Positions 13,096 through 13,124 of a DNA stretch of 13,124 bases are shown here, one piece after another. The DNA comes from a bacterium (GTDB lineage: Bacteria; UBA9089; JASEIO01). A program made the position numbers and the translations under genes. The DNA lies in NCBI GenBank assembly GCA_030017475.1, contig JASEIO010000041.1:1-13124 (forward strand). The letters are read 5' to 3'. Position 1 is the stretch's first letter, and the number at the start of each line of letters is the position of its first letter. The notes beneath the pieces are model-generated. The model was not told the DNA's origin, did no database searches, and saw nothing but the letters and a program-made list of their open reading frames with translations.

Positions 13096-13124
13096 GTTCT
13101 GTAAAATCAATGGGTTACAACTTC

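Larger units (their letters stand above)
12199..13124 (+). mobile_element. left part of an IS1634/IS4-like insertion sequence
   Basis: The block contains a strong terminal-type palindrome, a non-coding stretch with a ribosome-binding-site hairpin, and a transposase reading frame that runs nearly to the window end. No right inverted repeat or target duplication is visible, so the element is cut by the window edge. The left boundary is placed at the palindrome as the best visible landmark; the true end may be some tens of bases upstream. Confidence 0.65.

Overview
The window looks like a piece of chromosome from an anaerobic, fairly AT-rich bacterium that handles sulfur much as methanogens do. 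The bacterial assignment rests on the yicC-remA-gmk-rpoZ-coaBC cluster, the consensus -35/-10 promoters and the strong Shine-Dalgarno sites. The phylum cannot be read from the sequence; a deep-branching uncultured anaerobe is a guess. No tRNA, rRNA or CRISPR array is visible.

Positions 1-3232 (+ strand): a near-consensus promoter (TTGACA, 16 nt, TATAAT) leads into a compact housekeeping operon. It holds yicC (RNase-like), remA (DUF370), gmk (guanylate kinase), rpoZ (RNA polymerase omega) and coaBC (CoA synthesis). The remA/gmk, gmk/rpoZ and rpoZ/coaBC pairs overlap by 4-8 nt.

Positions 3243-11552 (- strand, convergent with coaBC): a run of ten genes, nearly all concerned with sulfur or Fe-S chemistry. 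In transcription order they are sufC and sufB (a minimal SmsCB-type Fe-S scaffold), a nine-cysteine ferredoxin, thi4 (with His in place of the suicide Cys, so sulfide-dependent), larE (PP-loop sulfur transferase), a DUF39 homocysteine-biosynthesis protein, its NIL-ferredoxin partner, a 59-aa helical protein, SepCysS (Sep-tRNA:Cys-tRNA synthase with all three catalytic cysteines) and mnmA (tRNA 2-thiouridylase with a three-Cys set). No cysteine desulfurase, SufE/SufU or SufS is present. The natural reading is that this operon feeds inorganic sulfide into Fe-S clusters, thiamine thiazole, homocysteine, Cys-tRNA(Cys) and s2U34. This is the most interesting part of the window. The 59-aa gene just before SepCysS is a candidate for the truncated SepCysE scaffold. 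SepRS and tRNA(Cys) are not in the window.

Positions 11553-11692: promoter and leader of the sulfur operon. The leader contains a hairpin and a seven-codon ORF, MQISTKG-stop, that resembles the N-terminus of Rrf2-family regulators (possible relic).

Positions 11693-12160 (- strand): a decayed VapBC toxin-antitoxin locus, with the antitoxin N-terminus and the PIN-domain toxin C-terminus separated by a deletion.

Positions about 12199-13124 (+ strand): the left part of an IS1634/IS4-like insertion sequence. It has a strong imperfect palindrome, a hairpin that pairs with the transposase ribosome-binding site, and a transposase ORF that stops early at an A6 run.
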